Source of the DNA: Azadirachta indica
Taxonomy: Eukaryota; Streptophyta; Magnoliopsida; Sapindales; Meliaceae
Length of the DNA stretch: 64,000 nt
Direction: 5' to 3'
Assembly: GCA_022749755.1 (NCBI GenBank)
Contig: CM040453.1
Span: 13,153,368-13,217,367 of the forward strand
The notes under the pieces are model-generated. The model worked only from the letters and a program-made list of their open reading frames with translations. It ran no database searches and had not been told where the DNA came from. The position numbers were made by a program, and so were the translations under genes. Shown in pieces: positions 38,301 to 48,959 of the stretch (within the stretch, counting starts at the first letter, position 1; every line of letters starts with the position of its first letter).

Positions 38301-38724
38301 GCTTTTTCCTTTTCTCCTTATTTCAGTAATTAAGTTTCTTTGTTGATAAATTCAAATGTTGTGGGCATAATGTTATTGACGAAAAAAACTGTTTTGTTAA
38401 TTGTAACTGTGGATTGCATACTTGGAGTTTTATCTGGATGAACAAGATTATTCTAATATGGCTGCCTTATTTATAGGTCTGATGGGAAAGAAGTAATGGT
38501 GGATAACAAGTATCTCAAGGCTAATAATCCACTTCTGGTAATTGTTTTATTGGGTGTTTTGTCCTTTTCTTACTTGTCTACATTCTAAGGGCATAAAAAT
38601 CTCATGTTTATTATAACATGCCTATTTTAACTGTTATTACTGTTGTTGACTACATTTTTTTCTCCTTTTTTAATGCCAGTTGATCAACTTCTATGAGCAA
38701 CATCTCAAGTACAGTACACAGTGA
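35368..38724 (+). CDS. LHP1: LIKE HETEROCHROMATIN PROTEIN 1 / TERMINAL FLOWER 2 (chromodomain protein)
   Basis: Six exons: 35368-35673, 35839-35864, 35991-36077, 36579-37325, 38477-38537 and 38680-38724, in consistent phase, giving 423 residues. It is a nuclear reader of H3K27me3 that works with Polycomb repression and controls flowering time (family knowledge). Visible: an acidic Glu/Asp-rich stretch at residues 42-72; a chromodomain at about 89-141 ([39 protein letters not shown]); a basic [14 protein letters not shown] segment; a long low-complexity hinge; and a C-terminal chromoshadow domain ([20 protein letters not shown] to [16 protein letters not shown]). Predicted aromatic cage positions are F90, W111 and W114; the first is Tyr in Arabidopsis. 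The ATG at 35368 starts [10 protein letters not shown]; upstream in-frame codons lack an ATG. The gene lies beside SIG2 and, as in Arabidopsis, near the At5g17640-17670-like genes. Confidence 0.95.
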
Positions 38725-39901
38725 TTAGATGGGAGTTATAGTAGGAGATTCAGTCATCTTTGTTGCTTTTGTTGTATACACTGCTGTAATTCTGTAGTGG
38801 TAAGACAGACCATTAGATAAGAAACTGTTTTTCTTGGTTAGATGACAGAAAACTGAGTGACATTGTTGTAATATCACCTCGACATCTCATCCTTTTTGTA
38901 TGATTAGGTATCTAATTTATCTGCCTAACAGTATTATGTATGGTTTTTGGATGTTTAATGTGGTGAAGGTTAGAAAGCCAACTTCATCAATCCTAGAAGT
39001 ATACATATTTAACAAAATTTCCTTCTGTGATGATATTTATATTCATCTGTTGTCTCCTCTTTTTCCCTTTATCAATTACTTTGCATTCTCTGCTGTGCTG
39101 CATTCTCTGGCTTTGCATTGAAATTGTGAAGAGTTCACTTTGCTGCTTAATTATGTATAATTTAAGTTTTTGCAAAATGATTTTCTTAACAATACGAGTT
39201 CTTGACCGTTTTCTGCTTTGATTCTCAAGCTTTGTGATTGTTCCAATTTGATTTGTCATCAACCCATTATAGGAATTGTTGTGTTTAGTATTTTTGTTGT
39301 AAATTTATTTCTCTCAAATAACTTGATTATGTTTAAAGAATTGTTAAGAGTTTTTCCACTGAGCCATTGAATTATAATGATGTGCATCTTTGTTCTCGAG
39401 GATTCTCTGTGGCTGTTTCTGCAAATATTTCATGGATAGATATGGACATGGTCGATATTCCTAATCTTGACCTCATCTCTCATCAATATTATATCATTAG
39501 TTGAATTATCTAAGCTTGATGGCATCCAAGGCAATGAATGTCATTTTCATTTATTATTCTAATAAGTTAACTCTTAGTTAAACAAATGGTCGGTATGTTT
39601 TCATGCTGCTTAGCAGTTATCTTTCCACAATCATTGAGTTTATTTATTTGTTATCTTATTATAATTAATCTGGGCTGTGGTTGGACCTCAAACCAACCTC
39701 TACAACATGAAAAACAATTGTGGATAAAACAAAATCAATTTAGGTGCCATAGGTTAACTAACCATATATTACCAAAGAAATAAGAGCCAGTATGTTTCTG
39801 AAAGTCTTCTCCATCTGCAACACTTTAGTCTTCTATCAGTTCCTTTATTAACTCTTAAGGTTGATTGTGCTCGTTCATCTGCAAAGTCTAGAGAGATAGA
39901 G
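38725..39901. other. LHP1 3' region and spacer
   Basis: No supported coding exon. The overlapping short frames at 38900-39262 occur on both strands and lack motifs. AT-rich with several AATAAA-like strings. Confidence 0.5.
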
Positions 39902-40234
39902 ATGAGAAACCGAGGGCCATCACCACTTGTGCCATCGCTGATGGTGGGAGTATTAGGTTTTGTGATCTTTGGTCCTACTCTGTTATCTATCATGGAATAT
40001 GTATTACCACTCTTTGAAGCAGGAGAAGGGAGTGGCACCTTTGTGATTGTGCTGCTGCTGCTTGCAATGTTGCTGCTTGTACACTGGCTTTCTACTTTCT
40101 TTCCAACTCTTAGATCTTCATCTTCACCTGCAGTTTATCGTCAGACCAGCAGCTCTAGTTTTGATTCTGATGGATTTGGTTTAGGATCAATAATCCTACT
40201 TGTGCTCTTCTTTGTTCTATACAATATTATGTGA
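39902..40234 (+). CDS. Small multi-span membrane protein, family copy 1
   Basis: Intronless frame of 110 residues. Three hydrophobic segments: about 8-28 (containing VPSLMVGVLGFVIFGP), 45-67 (VIVLLLLAMLLLVHWL) and 94-110 (GSIILLVLFFVLYNIM), the last ending at the C-terminus. A Ser-rich loop (RSSSSPAVYRQTSSSSFDSD) precedes the third. I do not recognise a named family. The reading frame is supported by a clearly homologous intact protein at 52523-52786 and a broken copy at 40580-40871. All share PSPxVPSL, VLGxVI and, near the end, D-x-x-GFG followed by a hydrophobic stretch and VLYN. Relative to copy 3 this one carries about 20 extra residues after the first segment. Function unknown; a membrane location is inferred. 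Confidence 0.72.
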   Translation: MRNRGPSPLVPSLMVGVLGFVIFGPTLLSIMEYVLPLFEAGEGSGTFVIVLLLLAMLLLVHWLSTFFPTLRSSSSPAVYRQTSSSSFDSDGFGLGSIILLVLFFVLYNIM

Positions 40235-40579
40235 GCTGCTGGCTCGAGAGCAAGCTTGTGTGCTACTTGTATTAATGATTGTTGTAAAGAAAGATTGTGT
40301 ATATGATAGATGGAAAATGGATGCATGTGCAAACTGAAATTTGAAATCAGAACCTTTTCTTCTTTTTCTTAAACTTATCATGTACTTCAATCTATTTTTC
40401 CCACTCATAAACGCAACTTAAATGTAATTCTCGTATAAGATTTGACGATTTAAAATCCGAGCAAATACAGTAATCAAATAAAGCAAACTACATACATGTC
40501 CATAGCTTCTCAAGATTCCTTTTAGCGATGTCCATAAAATCTACATTTGAGATTGCTGTGCTAATTGCTATCCGAGTGT

Positions 40580-40871
40580 CCATGTAAAGGGAAGCAGAGA
40601 GGCAAGGCCATCACCATTGGTGCCCTCTCTTTTGGTGTTTGTTCTCGGATTTGTGATCATTTGTCCCAATATCTCCAATTTCATAATTCTTCCGCTTCTA
40701 ACATTACTGTTTGTACAATTTCCTATAACATTCTTTCCCACTTCTTCGTCTTCGTCTGCTCCAGTAAATCATGATCAAAGCAGTAGTTTTTCTGGATACA
40801 ATGCTGAAGGGTTTGGCTGGTGAACATTCCTTCTATTTCTGCTCTACTTAGTTCTGCGTAATCTAGTGTGA
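40580..40871 (+). pseudogene. Broken copy of the small membrane-protein family
   Basis: An open stretch reads PSPLVPSLLVFVLGFVII and continues to NAEGFGW, matching the copy at 52523-52786. It is broken at both ends. The ATG equivalent at about 40580 is followed directly by TAA, with a 2-base length change that shifts the frame before PSPLVPSL. Near the end the codon after GFGW is TGA where the intact copy has GGA; the last 16 codons and the final TGA (40869-40871) remain recognisable in frame. Homology to 52787-52985 continues past the stop codon, so a genomic segment was duplicated. If expressed, any product would lack the third membrane segment. Confidence 0.75.
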
Positions 40872-41712
40872 TCTTAAATCCTCCCACTCACTAATATATG
40901 TAGTACTGCTACTGCAAATAGTAGAAACATTAAGAAAAAGCAGAATTTGCAGGTACAGTTTCCAGTTTGGATACAATTGATTCATAGAATGTGCAGAACA
41001 AATTTATAGATGAGATTTTATACCATTTTTGAAGATTTGTCTGTATACTTACAGAGAAAAGTATGGACAAGTCTTTCTTATTTGAGCGCAATCAGACATC
41101 TTATATTAATTAGTACAAAATACAAGCAGTGAAAGAAACTTCCCTGTGGGCATAACAAAGATTAGCAAGCCTCAAAACAATTACACTCAAACAGACCTAA
41201 GATAAAAAACAAGCCCTTCGCTTTTTTTTTTTTTTTTCTCCTTTTTTCTGATGATGGCGTGAAAACCCAATAAAATTTACAGTACAACTCTTAAAGGGAT
41301 TGTTGTCAAAGCAAGCATGGAAGCAATATGCTATACTCTTGTTGTCGGCAGTGCCATCTGGGTCATGGACCTGTAATTACGGAGCAGATTTAACATTTTA
41401 AATACTGTACCATCAGCTAAAGTCCATATATTTACTAACATAAACTCTTTTAATAATTCATTTTAATCGCCGGTTACTATTTTTATGAACAATTTTAAAC
41501 ATACGAATTTTCTATTCCAAGTGACTTATTGAGTACTTACTATATCCTGCCGAAGCAGAAGGTTCCCCTGACTCCATGTTTTCTTTCCTTTTCAATCCTG
41601 CATAAAATTCGAAGTTTCAGATTACATACACACATATAAGCGATACATGACATAATGCTGCTTGCATAAGTTAATGCATATATACAATTAACAATGAAAA
41701 ACGTTAAATGTA

Positions 41713-44700
41713 CTAACCTCCACTGCGAACAAATGGACGACGCCAAGCTATTGCAGAAGATGATTTCTTCTTTGGATTAACAGGAATACTAACTTTGTTT
41801 GAATCAATCTCCAGGTCAGGAATGTCCTTTATCTTTGGCCATTCTGGTCCTTCTCCATCCTCCTTTCGGCATTGTTCTGTCAGCGAAGGACAATTTTGGA
41901 TGACCAAATGTTGAAGATTTTCAGGAATACCATCCTCCGGAAAGGACTGGAGCAGGGGACAGTCCTCTATGTAAAGGTCCTGGAGTGACGTGAGGCTCTT
42001 CAGCGTTCCCTTTGTGCCAAGAGACTTCAAACCGGAGCATGAGGCGATAATCAAACATTCAAGTGAAGTTGGAAGACCTTCATTTGGCAATTCTTCAAGC
42101 TTCGAACAGCCTCGAATGGACAGCACCGAGAGAGAGAAGTTTTTTAACGTTTCTTCTCCGGATAAGGACACGAGGTCTTTGCAATTACTGATGTACAAAG
42201 CCCTCAGCCCCGGAAGATTAGGCCACCTTGGAAAAGAATCTAGGTTCGAGATGTTGGAAATAATCATATAGTTCAGAGAGCTGGTATCTGGTATTGCGCT
42301 CAGTAATGTTCCATTGGGGCATGCATCCAGACCTAAAAGCTGAAGACGTTGGCTGAACCTTGAATTTGGGAGAGTGTTTAGTAGTTCACACGCGCTTATC
42401 TCCAGTTTCTGCGGAGCAAAGAACTGTGGCACAGTCTGCAACTTGGGACAGTTGATAACTTTCATTTCCAGGAGATTAATAAAAGAAGGTCGGCGCTCGA
42501 GTACACGTTGACCGGCTTCATTTGCACTAATAACACCAAGTGTTACTTCATTCCAATTTTCCAGCTCAGTATTGTCAACGAGTATCAGAAATTGTAGAAA
42601 TGGAGTAACAGGAAGAGCCTTTAGACAGCAGCATTTTTTGACCTTCATAACCCCAAGATTAGGCAAGATTTTGGGCAACTCATTTAGCTTGGGACAGTTA
42701 CTAATCTGTAGTCTACACAGTGATGGGCATTCCACATCATTTGGCAGTTTCTCCAACTCCAGCATTCCTTTGATGTCGAGTGCACGAAGATGAGGAAGCT
42801 GACCAAGAGAAAGGATCCTGGCTTTACTGCAACCTTTTAAGCTCAAAAACTTCAGATTGTGGAGCCGCCCATCTCTCATCCAGTGTGGTAAGCTAATGCC
42901 TAAGTAGTTAAAGATTTGAAGCTGTTCCAAATTAGGATGAGGTTGTAGGTCTTCAAGTAGCTTCTCTTCATTTGATACATTTTGTGGATTGACATTTCTA
43001 TTGCTCCATTCAAATACCACCTTTTGAAGCCATTTTTTGTCATTCATTTTTGCCTCCCCTCCGTTCACAGCATCTTCCAGCTTTGATATGTGTAGTGTCC
43101 CCGTAAGGTAAGCCAATTCCTTCAGTTCTTCAATTCGGTATCCACTCTTGCAGCCAACCCGAAATGAATGTAAATTGTGCAAATTGGTTAACTTTCCCAT
43201 TCTTGATGGCAATGTGGAAGACTTGTACCAGAACATATCATCTAGCTCAAGATTACGAAGGTTAACTAAGTTGCTTAGGTCCTTGGGCAGTTCCATGAGC
43301 CAGAGACATCCTAGAAGTTTCAGAGTTTGCAGATTGTAGAGGTTACATATTGAGTTGGGAAGTACCTTAATTTCAGTCTTGGAGAGGTCAAGGTAGCGCA
43401 GCAGCTTCAACTCTTCAACAGAATCTGGCAATTCCAAGATCGTACTGGAACTCAAATCCAACAGGCGAAGGTACTTGAGTTTATGGCAAATCACATCCAG
43501 GGCACGCCCAAATTCCTTCAGGTACTGGCTGGGGAATACAAGTGTTCGCAGTTTCTCGGAATTTTCAACAACTCTGAAAGCAGGCTGCTCTACATCTTTA
43601 CAAAGCAATGACGCATGACGTGTTTCTGGAGAGCTACTGCATGATTTCTCATCCTTTACTTGGCAGCAGTGGGTGCCCGAAATCGATCGTGCCAAGTCAT
43701 GCATAAGATCATGCATGCGATATCTCGCCCTGTCATTGTCGATATTTGAAAGCTGAAAGAAGGACCTAACCAACAATTCATCGAAGCATTCAATTCCAAT
43801 CTCTTCTTCTCTTTCTTGGCCTCTAGATTGAATCAATGATTCTGCAATCCAATGTTTGACCAGCTCCTCCTTATCAAAAATGTAGGCTTTAGGGAATATG
43901 GAACAATATGAGAAACAACGTTTAAGATAAGAAGGAAGATGATCATAACTTAATTTCAGAACAGGCAGAATGTTAGGCCTGTCTGTCCTGGAAGTCCCTT
44001 CTTCTAGTTCCCATATATTACTGCTCAAGATTTTTTCCCATTTGTTTACGTCATCATATTTCCGCAGAAAACCAGCCATTGCCTTTACAGCCAAAGGCAA
44101 ACCTTTGCACTTGCCCACAATTCTCCTGCCGATGTGCTCCAACTTCTGTCGCACCCCGCTTGACAAATTGCCTTGATTAAATGCAATCTTTTGAAATATT
44201 GACCAACACTGATCTTCAGGCAAATACTCAAGAAGATATGGAGGTTGCCTCGCCAGGATCTTCGAGACCTGAGTTGTTCTACTTGTAACCAAAACTCTAC
44301 TCCCCTTATGCCCTTGTTTTAACAGCCTCTGAAGCGGCTCCCACTTCATGTAGTCCTCCGTCCAGACATCATCGAGAACAAGTAAGAAACGTTTTCCAGA
44401 CACAAACTCCAGAAGGCGAGTCTCCAGTAGGCTTAGTGGTAAATTATTGTCATACTTCATCTTGGAATGAAACTCTATCATTTCCTTAAGAATCCTTCTG
44501 AAGTCGAAATCAACAGTAACACAAACCCACATTCTGGATTCGAAATGTTCTTTAATCCTCTCTTCATTGAAGAGGAGTTGGGCGACAGTTGTTTTGCCAA
44601 TACCTGCCATTCCAACAATAGGAATGACAGAAATATCACCTTCTTCGTCAAATTCATTGGATAACAACAGATTTACAATCCTTTCTTTATCAGCATCCCT

Positions 44701-45216
44701 TCCGAAAACATCTGCCGTGTCAACAAAATAACCTGTGTGGGGGTGGCTCTGACTCTGAGGTCTTCCACCCCCATTGTTAACATCGATATTCTGGAGATGA
44801 AACTTTCGTTTTTCTTCGGCAATAATTTCAAATCTGGACGAAAGCTCCTTGATTTTGTGAGCAGCATCGAGTTGATAAGAAATCTTACTAGCAACTCCGG
44901 GAGCCCGAAATTTGCTTAGCTGCTGTCGCTTTTTCTTACGGAGAGCAACTTCAGTATTAAAAGTCTCCAGTGTGTCCTGCGCATCATAAGCGGCATTTCT
45001 GAGCTTGCCAAGCCAATCTCTCAATTGAGCGTCGTGGAGTTGCTTCTCCTCTGCATCTTTGAGCACAGCTTCAATACTAGTGATATAGCTAGACAGTTTT
45101 TCAACATCTTTCTTCACATCATGTACCAAGCGAGCCTCTTCTTTGATCAAGGAAGTAACAGTCCCAAGAACTTGTTCAACGATAGGTTTCACCACAAGCG
45201 AAACTGGATCACCCAT
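41713..45216 (-). CDS. CC-NBS-LRR (RGA2/Rx-type) disease-resistance protein
   Basis: The main exon encodes 1167 residues, the usual length of an intact CNL. Order: Rx-type coiled-coil (1-130, including the EDVID-region variant AAYDAQDTLE); P-loop GMAGIGKTT (202-210); RNBS-A; kinase-2 FLLVLDDVW (277-285); RNBS-B GSRVLVTSR; GLPLA (372-376); RNBS-D CFSYCSIFPKAYIF; MHD motif in YRMHDLMHDL (501-503). Leucine-rich repeats run from about 560 to 1125. The kinase-2 tryptophan and lack of a TIR domain place it in the CNL class. It is an intracellular immune receptor by family; its ligand is unknown. All key residues are present, so it looks functional. The frame ends in an apparent donor (GGAG|GTTAGT at 41718/41717). 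Downstream exons 41597-41541 and 41370-41363 would replace the last residue or two and add about 20, ending SAGYSP (about 1187 in total). Confidence 0.95.
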   Translation of the reverse strand: MGDPVSLVVKPIVEQVLGTVTSLIKEEARLVHDVKKDVEKLSSYITSIEAVLKDAEEKQLHDAQLRDWLGKLRNAAYDAQDTLETFNTEVALRKKKRQQLSKFRAPGVASKISYQLDAAHKIKELSSRFEIIAEEKRKFHLQNIDVNNGGGRPQSQSHPHTGYFVDTADVFGRDADKERIVNLLLSNEFDEEGDISVIPIVGMAGIGKTTVAQLLFNEERIKEHFESRMWVCVTVDFDFRRILKEMIEFHSKMKYDNNLPLSLLETRLLEFVSGKRFLLVLDDVWTEDYMKWEPLQRLLKQGHKGSRVLVTSRTTQVSKILARQPPYLLEYLPEDQCWSIFQKIAFNQGNLSSGVRQKLEHIGRRIVGKCKGLPLAVKAMAGFLRKYDDVNKWEKILSSNIWELEEGTSRTDRPNILPVLKLSYDHLPSYLKRCFSYCSIFPKAYIFDKEELVKHWIAESLIQSRGQEREEEIGIECFDELLVRSFFQLSNIDNDRARYRMHDLMHDLARSISGTHCCQVKDEKSCSSSPETRHASLLCKDVEQPAFRVVENSEKLRTLVFPSQYLKEFGRALDVICHKLKYLRLLDLSSSTILELPDSVEELKLLRYLDLSKTEIKVLPNSICNLYNLQTLKLLGCLWLMELPKDLSNLVNLRNLELDDMFWYKSSTLPSRMGKLTNLHNLHSFRVGCKSGYRIEELKELAYLTGTLHISKLEDAVNGGEAKMNDKKWLQKVVFEWSNRNVNPQNVSNEEKLLEDLQPHPNLEQLQIFNYLGISLPHWMRDGRLHNLKFLSLKGCSKARILSLGQLPHLRALDIKGMLELEKLPNDVECPSLCRLQISNCPKLNELPKILPNLGVMKVKKCCCLKALPVTPFLQFLILVDNTELENWNEVTLGVISANEAGQRVLERRPSFINLLEMKVINCPKLQTVPQFFAPQKLEISACELLNTLPNSRFSQRLQLLGLDACPNGTLLSAIPDTSSLNYMIISNISNLDSFPRWPNLPGLRALYISNCKDLVSLSGEETLKNFSLSVLSIRGCSKLEELPNEGLPTSLECLIIASCSGLKSLGTKGTLKSLTSLQDLYIEDCPLLQSFPEDGIPENLQHLVIQNCPSLTEQCRKEDGEGPEWPKIKDIPDLEIDSNKVSIPVNPKKKSSSAIAWRRPFVRSGG

Positions 45217-47194
45217 TAGTGCTTTAACTTCTGACAGAGAGGATTGTATATGTCTGGATGAATCAGTAAAACAAAAGAACTTAGGCTATGTATAAACAAG
45301 ATTTGGAGAGATGAGCTGCGAGGAAATGGCTGAAGGAAAGAATAGGAGTGGAAAGTTTCTGCGAAATTTGCTTTACCGAGTAACGTGCTAGACTAGTTGT
45401 TGACGAAGACAAAGCAGTGAGTTTGGTGGCAATGGAAGTATGAACAGAAGACGTCACTCAGTCTCAGCACATGTTTGAATAAATCTAAAGAAAGAACCAA
45501 TCCACTGTGATAACTTAAGAAAGCTAAAGTTCGAAGTTCGGACTGACCCTTTCTTTCTTTTTGTCTTGACAGTCTTGTGCCGACTCTTTCTTTAACAATA
45601 GCTGTTGGCGAAGAGATAGTCAAAACGCCGTGAGTCGGATGTCAATGGAAGTAGGAGCAACGCGGTAGTTAGCGCCATGGGCCCTAATATCTTATCTCTT
45701 GCATTGTGTTCTGTCTGTCTGCTATTTTCTTTATTAATTATATGTTAATTCGATATTTGTCATAATTATTGGATACAAATTTCATTCGAGTCCATTCATA
45801 TTAAAATTTTAAACATTTGTACCCGCCAATTTGTTAATTATTTCATAAATTTTATGTTGGGTAAAAAATTACATGCTTTTTTTTTGTAATTGTTGTTATT
45901 TTTTTTAATTTAAAATTTTACTCTTATACTAGATTAAAGTTTAAGTAGACCCAATCTAGATTCAAAATTTAAAAAATCATTTTTTTTTAAATTTTTTGAA
46001 CTTGACCTAAAAGTATGAAGGATAAAATTATCAAATTAACAAAATTGGCCTAAATTTGATTTAATATCAAGCATATAAACAAAATTATAATTTGGATTCA
46101 ACAAAGTACCAACAAAATGATTTTTTAAACCTAGTTCAAATTCAAATATTATATAAAAGTAAAAAAGTGAAGTTAATAAAAAATTAAGGGTAAAAAATTT
46201 ATAAGTTCTTGAGGTTTAGGCTATTAAATTATTTAATCTTAATTATTTCAAAAATGTCTATTAAAATCTCAATGTATTGAAAAATAATTATTATATCCCT
46301 TCAATAATAATTATTTAACAAAAATAACTATTAAATCTTTAAAATTTGAAAAATATAATATATTTATATAACATATATTAATAAAATAAAGAATAATATT
46401 ATTTTTTAATACATTAATAAATATATTTACCTATATATAAATATTTTATTTTAAATTATACTATAATTATACTCATTGTATTACAATATATTTTATTTAT
46501 ACTTTTTTTTTTTTATTTTCTAATACACAATTAATGTCGAATTATGAATATGTCGTAAAATAAATAAATTTATAGTTTGGTTCTAATATATTAATTAATA
46601 TTTAATTAAGAACACATTATATAATATTTATTATTATTTTTATATTTATTTTTAATTAGTAATATTACTTGATAGTTAATAGGATGCCATTCTTGCTAAT
46701 AACGTGGATTTCTTTCCTATGAATATTGTGAGTCCTATCTCTCTGAAAAAATGTTATAGTAAGAATAGATTTTTGGGTGAGTTATAGAATGTTTTATCTA
46801 TATTGGTTTAATTCTAATATCAATAAATTGTATATGTAATATTCTGAAAATATTGTTTTATTTACAAAATTTTAATGATATAACTTTATCTAAAATTTCA
46901 AACCCCTTATTATTTTTTTGAGAATGTATTTTCCTCAACTTTGTTGGATTATTTTTTCTTCCTTAAGCAAAATTAGTATACATATAACGAGCATGAATTA
47001 AAAAAAAAAATGTCAGTACTAAAAATAACAGTAATAATAGTTAATGGTAGAGAGCTATGCAATAAAATATACAAAACAATGTCTACATTCAATAAAACCA
47101 AAAAATAAGGGACATAAATGATAATTACCAATCAAAATAAAACTACATAAAGCTACATGTATCGGTGCATCAGCAATCCGCTGTATTCAATAAA
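45217..47194. other. NLR upstream region and AT-rich spacer
   Basis: 45217-45700 is of ordinary composition and should hold the NLR leader and promoter. 45700-47194 is highly AT-rich with long A/T runs and holds the 3' end of the PP2 gene. No coding exon seen. Confidence 0.5.
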
Positions 47195-48035
47195 TTAGTT
47201 GCGTGGCCTGAGAATGGCGCCTTTAATAACAAGTCCAGATTTCCAGTGGCCTCCATGTTCATAGAGATCAAAGCAAACTTCTCCATCAATTATATTCTCA
47301 TCTGTAAAGAAGTTTCCAACGCTGAGTTCTAACCATTCCCCTCTTGGCTTCTCCAGAAGAGTGACTCTTCGTTCTTGGACTTTCCCTCCTGGAAGAGAAA
47401 GCTTAAGCCTGACTGGAAGCTCCCATCCGTTTGCACCTTTTGCCAACTTCACCACATAAACTGCTTCATATTCAACTCCTTTCGACAGTTCTGATAGTTT
47501 GAATTTGCCCCTCACATCCAGCCAGCATACATGGCTCAGTTTCGCCACTTCAATGTTCTCATTACTGCACGGACCACCTTCAAATCCATGAGTAATGCAT
47601 GAAAAGTTGAGAAATATATAAAATTAATTTAATAATTAATCTGATTCGTGCATGTACCTTGTTTCTTTGAAAGAATTCCAAGTCCAGTATTCGCGACCAC
47701 TCCAGGTAATAAAAAGAGATCTGGGATATATCATGAAGCAGGTATAGCCTGACTGCTTATCGATCCATGTCTTCTGCATAATTTTAACAGGAATTAAGAA
47801 TCAATAACACACTGTTTTAACCAAAGTATAAAAAGAGAAAACTGAGGAAAGAAAAAAAGGAGCTAGGGCCATGAATTAACTAAAGAAAAGAAATGAATTT
47901 TTACGTCAAAGATTCAGCCCCCATGAAATGAAAGCATATATATATATATGCATGAGAGAAAGAGGGAGAGATGATCACCTTCCTCTTGTGTTCGAGGAAT
48001 TCTTCGTTTGTGTTTGCTTCTGCTTTCTTCTTCAT
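47195..48035 (-). CDS. Phloem protein 2-like lectin (PP2-A type)
   Basis: Three exons, 48035-47979, 47773-47658 and 47564-47195, in phase, giving 180 residues. The typical PP2 domain is visible: SLFITWSGREYWTW, VCWLDVRGKF, GVEYEAVYVVKLAKGANGWE, PVRLKLSLPGGK, EWLELSVGNFF and EVCFDLYEHGGHWKSGLVIK. PP2 lectins bind N-acetylglucosamine-type glycans and some occur in phloem exudate or act in defence (family knowledge). This short form without an F-box or TIR resembles Arabidopsis PP2-A9/A10. The ATG at 48035 opens a short Lys/Glu-rich leader (MKKKAEANTNEEFLEHKRK). The gene stands between an NLR and retroelement remnants. Confidence 0.92.
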
Positions 48036-48176
48036 TTGATTTTCTAATCTATGATCTGAATAATGAAATACAACCTCCTATCCTTTCTCCTTTAGTTTAC
48101 ATGTATATATACTCTCCTTCATTGATTCCTAGCCATTAATTTTCTTTCATAAGTGATTTGGAAGCTTCCTAGCTAT

Positions 48177-48207
<31 letters not shown>

Positions 48208-48959
48208 AAATTAATTTGCTTTTGATATTCAATAATTCAGAAGTTTCCTTTTGCCGTGTCTTTAGAAGTGCTCTTCCTTATTAGGTAAGGCTTCAAACGC
48301 TCCCCTCCCATACTATGCACCGCGTGGACCCTCGAGCCCACAGACCAGTCATTCACCATTCATTATGGTTCTTATTAAATAAAATCAGTACAAGTCAAAT
48401 ATTTTATATATAAAAATTATTTTTATATTTTTATACATATTTTTACATTATTTTATAAATTATATTTAAATATTTTTAATAATTAAAATTAAATTTAATA
48501 TATACATTAATTATACATTAATTATATATATTAAATTTGATTTTAATAATTAAATATATTAAAATTCAACAATCAATAATTGATATAAAAAAATATATAT
48601 AAAAATAAAAAATTGTTGATTATTCCCGCCTTATCTATATGTGTGTGCATGCACACAATAAAGAATTAACAGTCTCATTATTTTACACATATCTTTATTT
48701 TATTTATAAGCCATTAGATATAAATATATCTAACTATTGATATTAAATATAATATCTATATATTAATTATATATTAATTATATGATCAAATTTAATTTTA
48801 ATCATTGATATGCCTACAGTCAATTGTTTAAAAATAATGTAAAAGTTTGTGTAAAATAATGAAATTATTGATCCTATTGTATATATACAGTAACCTGAGA
48901 TCGAGTCTTGTGCGAGTAGCCTTATACAAAGGAGAATCCAAAAAAAGTAAGCATGTGAG
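48036..48959. other. PP2 upstream region with MITE-like elements
   Basis: Contains the PP2 promoter, (TA)n near 48190-48208, a possible MITE at about 48405-48620 (AT-rich inverted ends, weak) and a clearer one at 48672-48864. No coding exon. Confidence 0.5.
48672..48864. mobile_element. MITE-like inverted repeat, same terminal motif as 25841-26044
   Basis: The left end tctcattattttacac is the inverted match of the right end gtgtaaaataatgaaat. The homology continues into an inner stem: left ataagccattagatat; right gcctacagtcaattg, weaker. The 'ttttacac' terminus and 'aagccattagat' stem resemble the 25.5-26.0 kb elements, so one family is likely. Confidence 0.55.
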
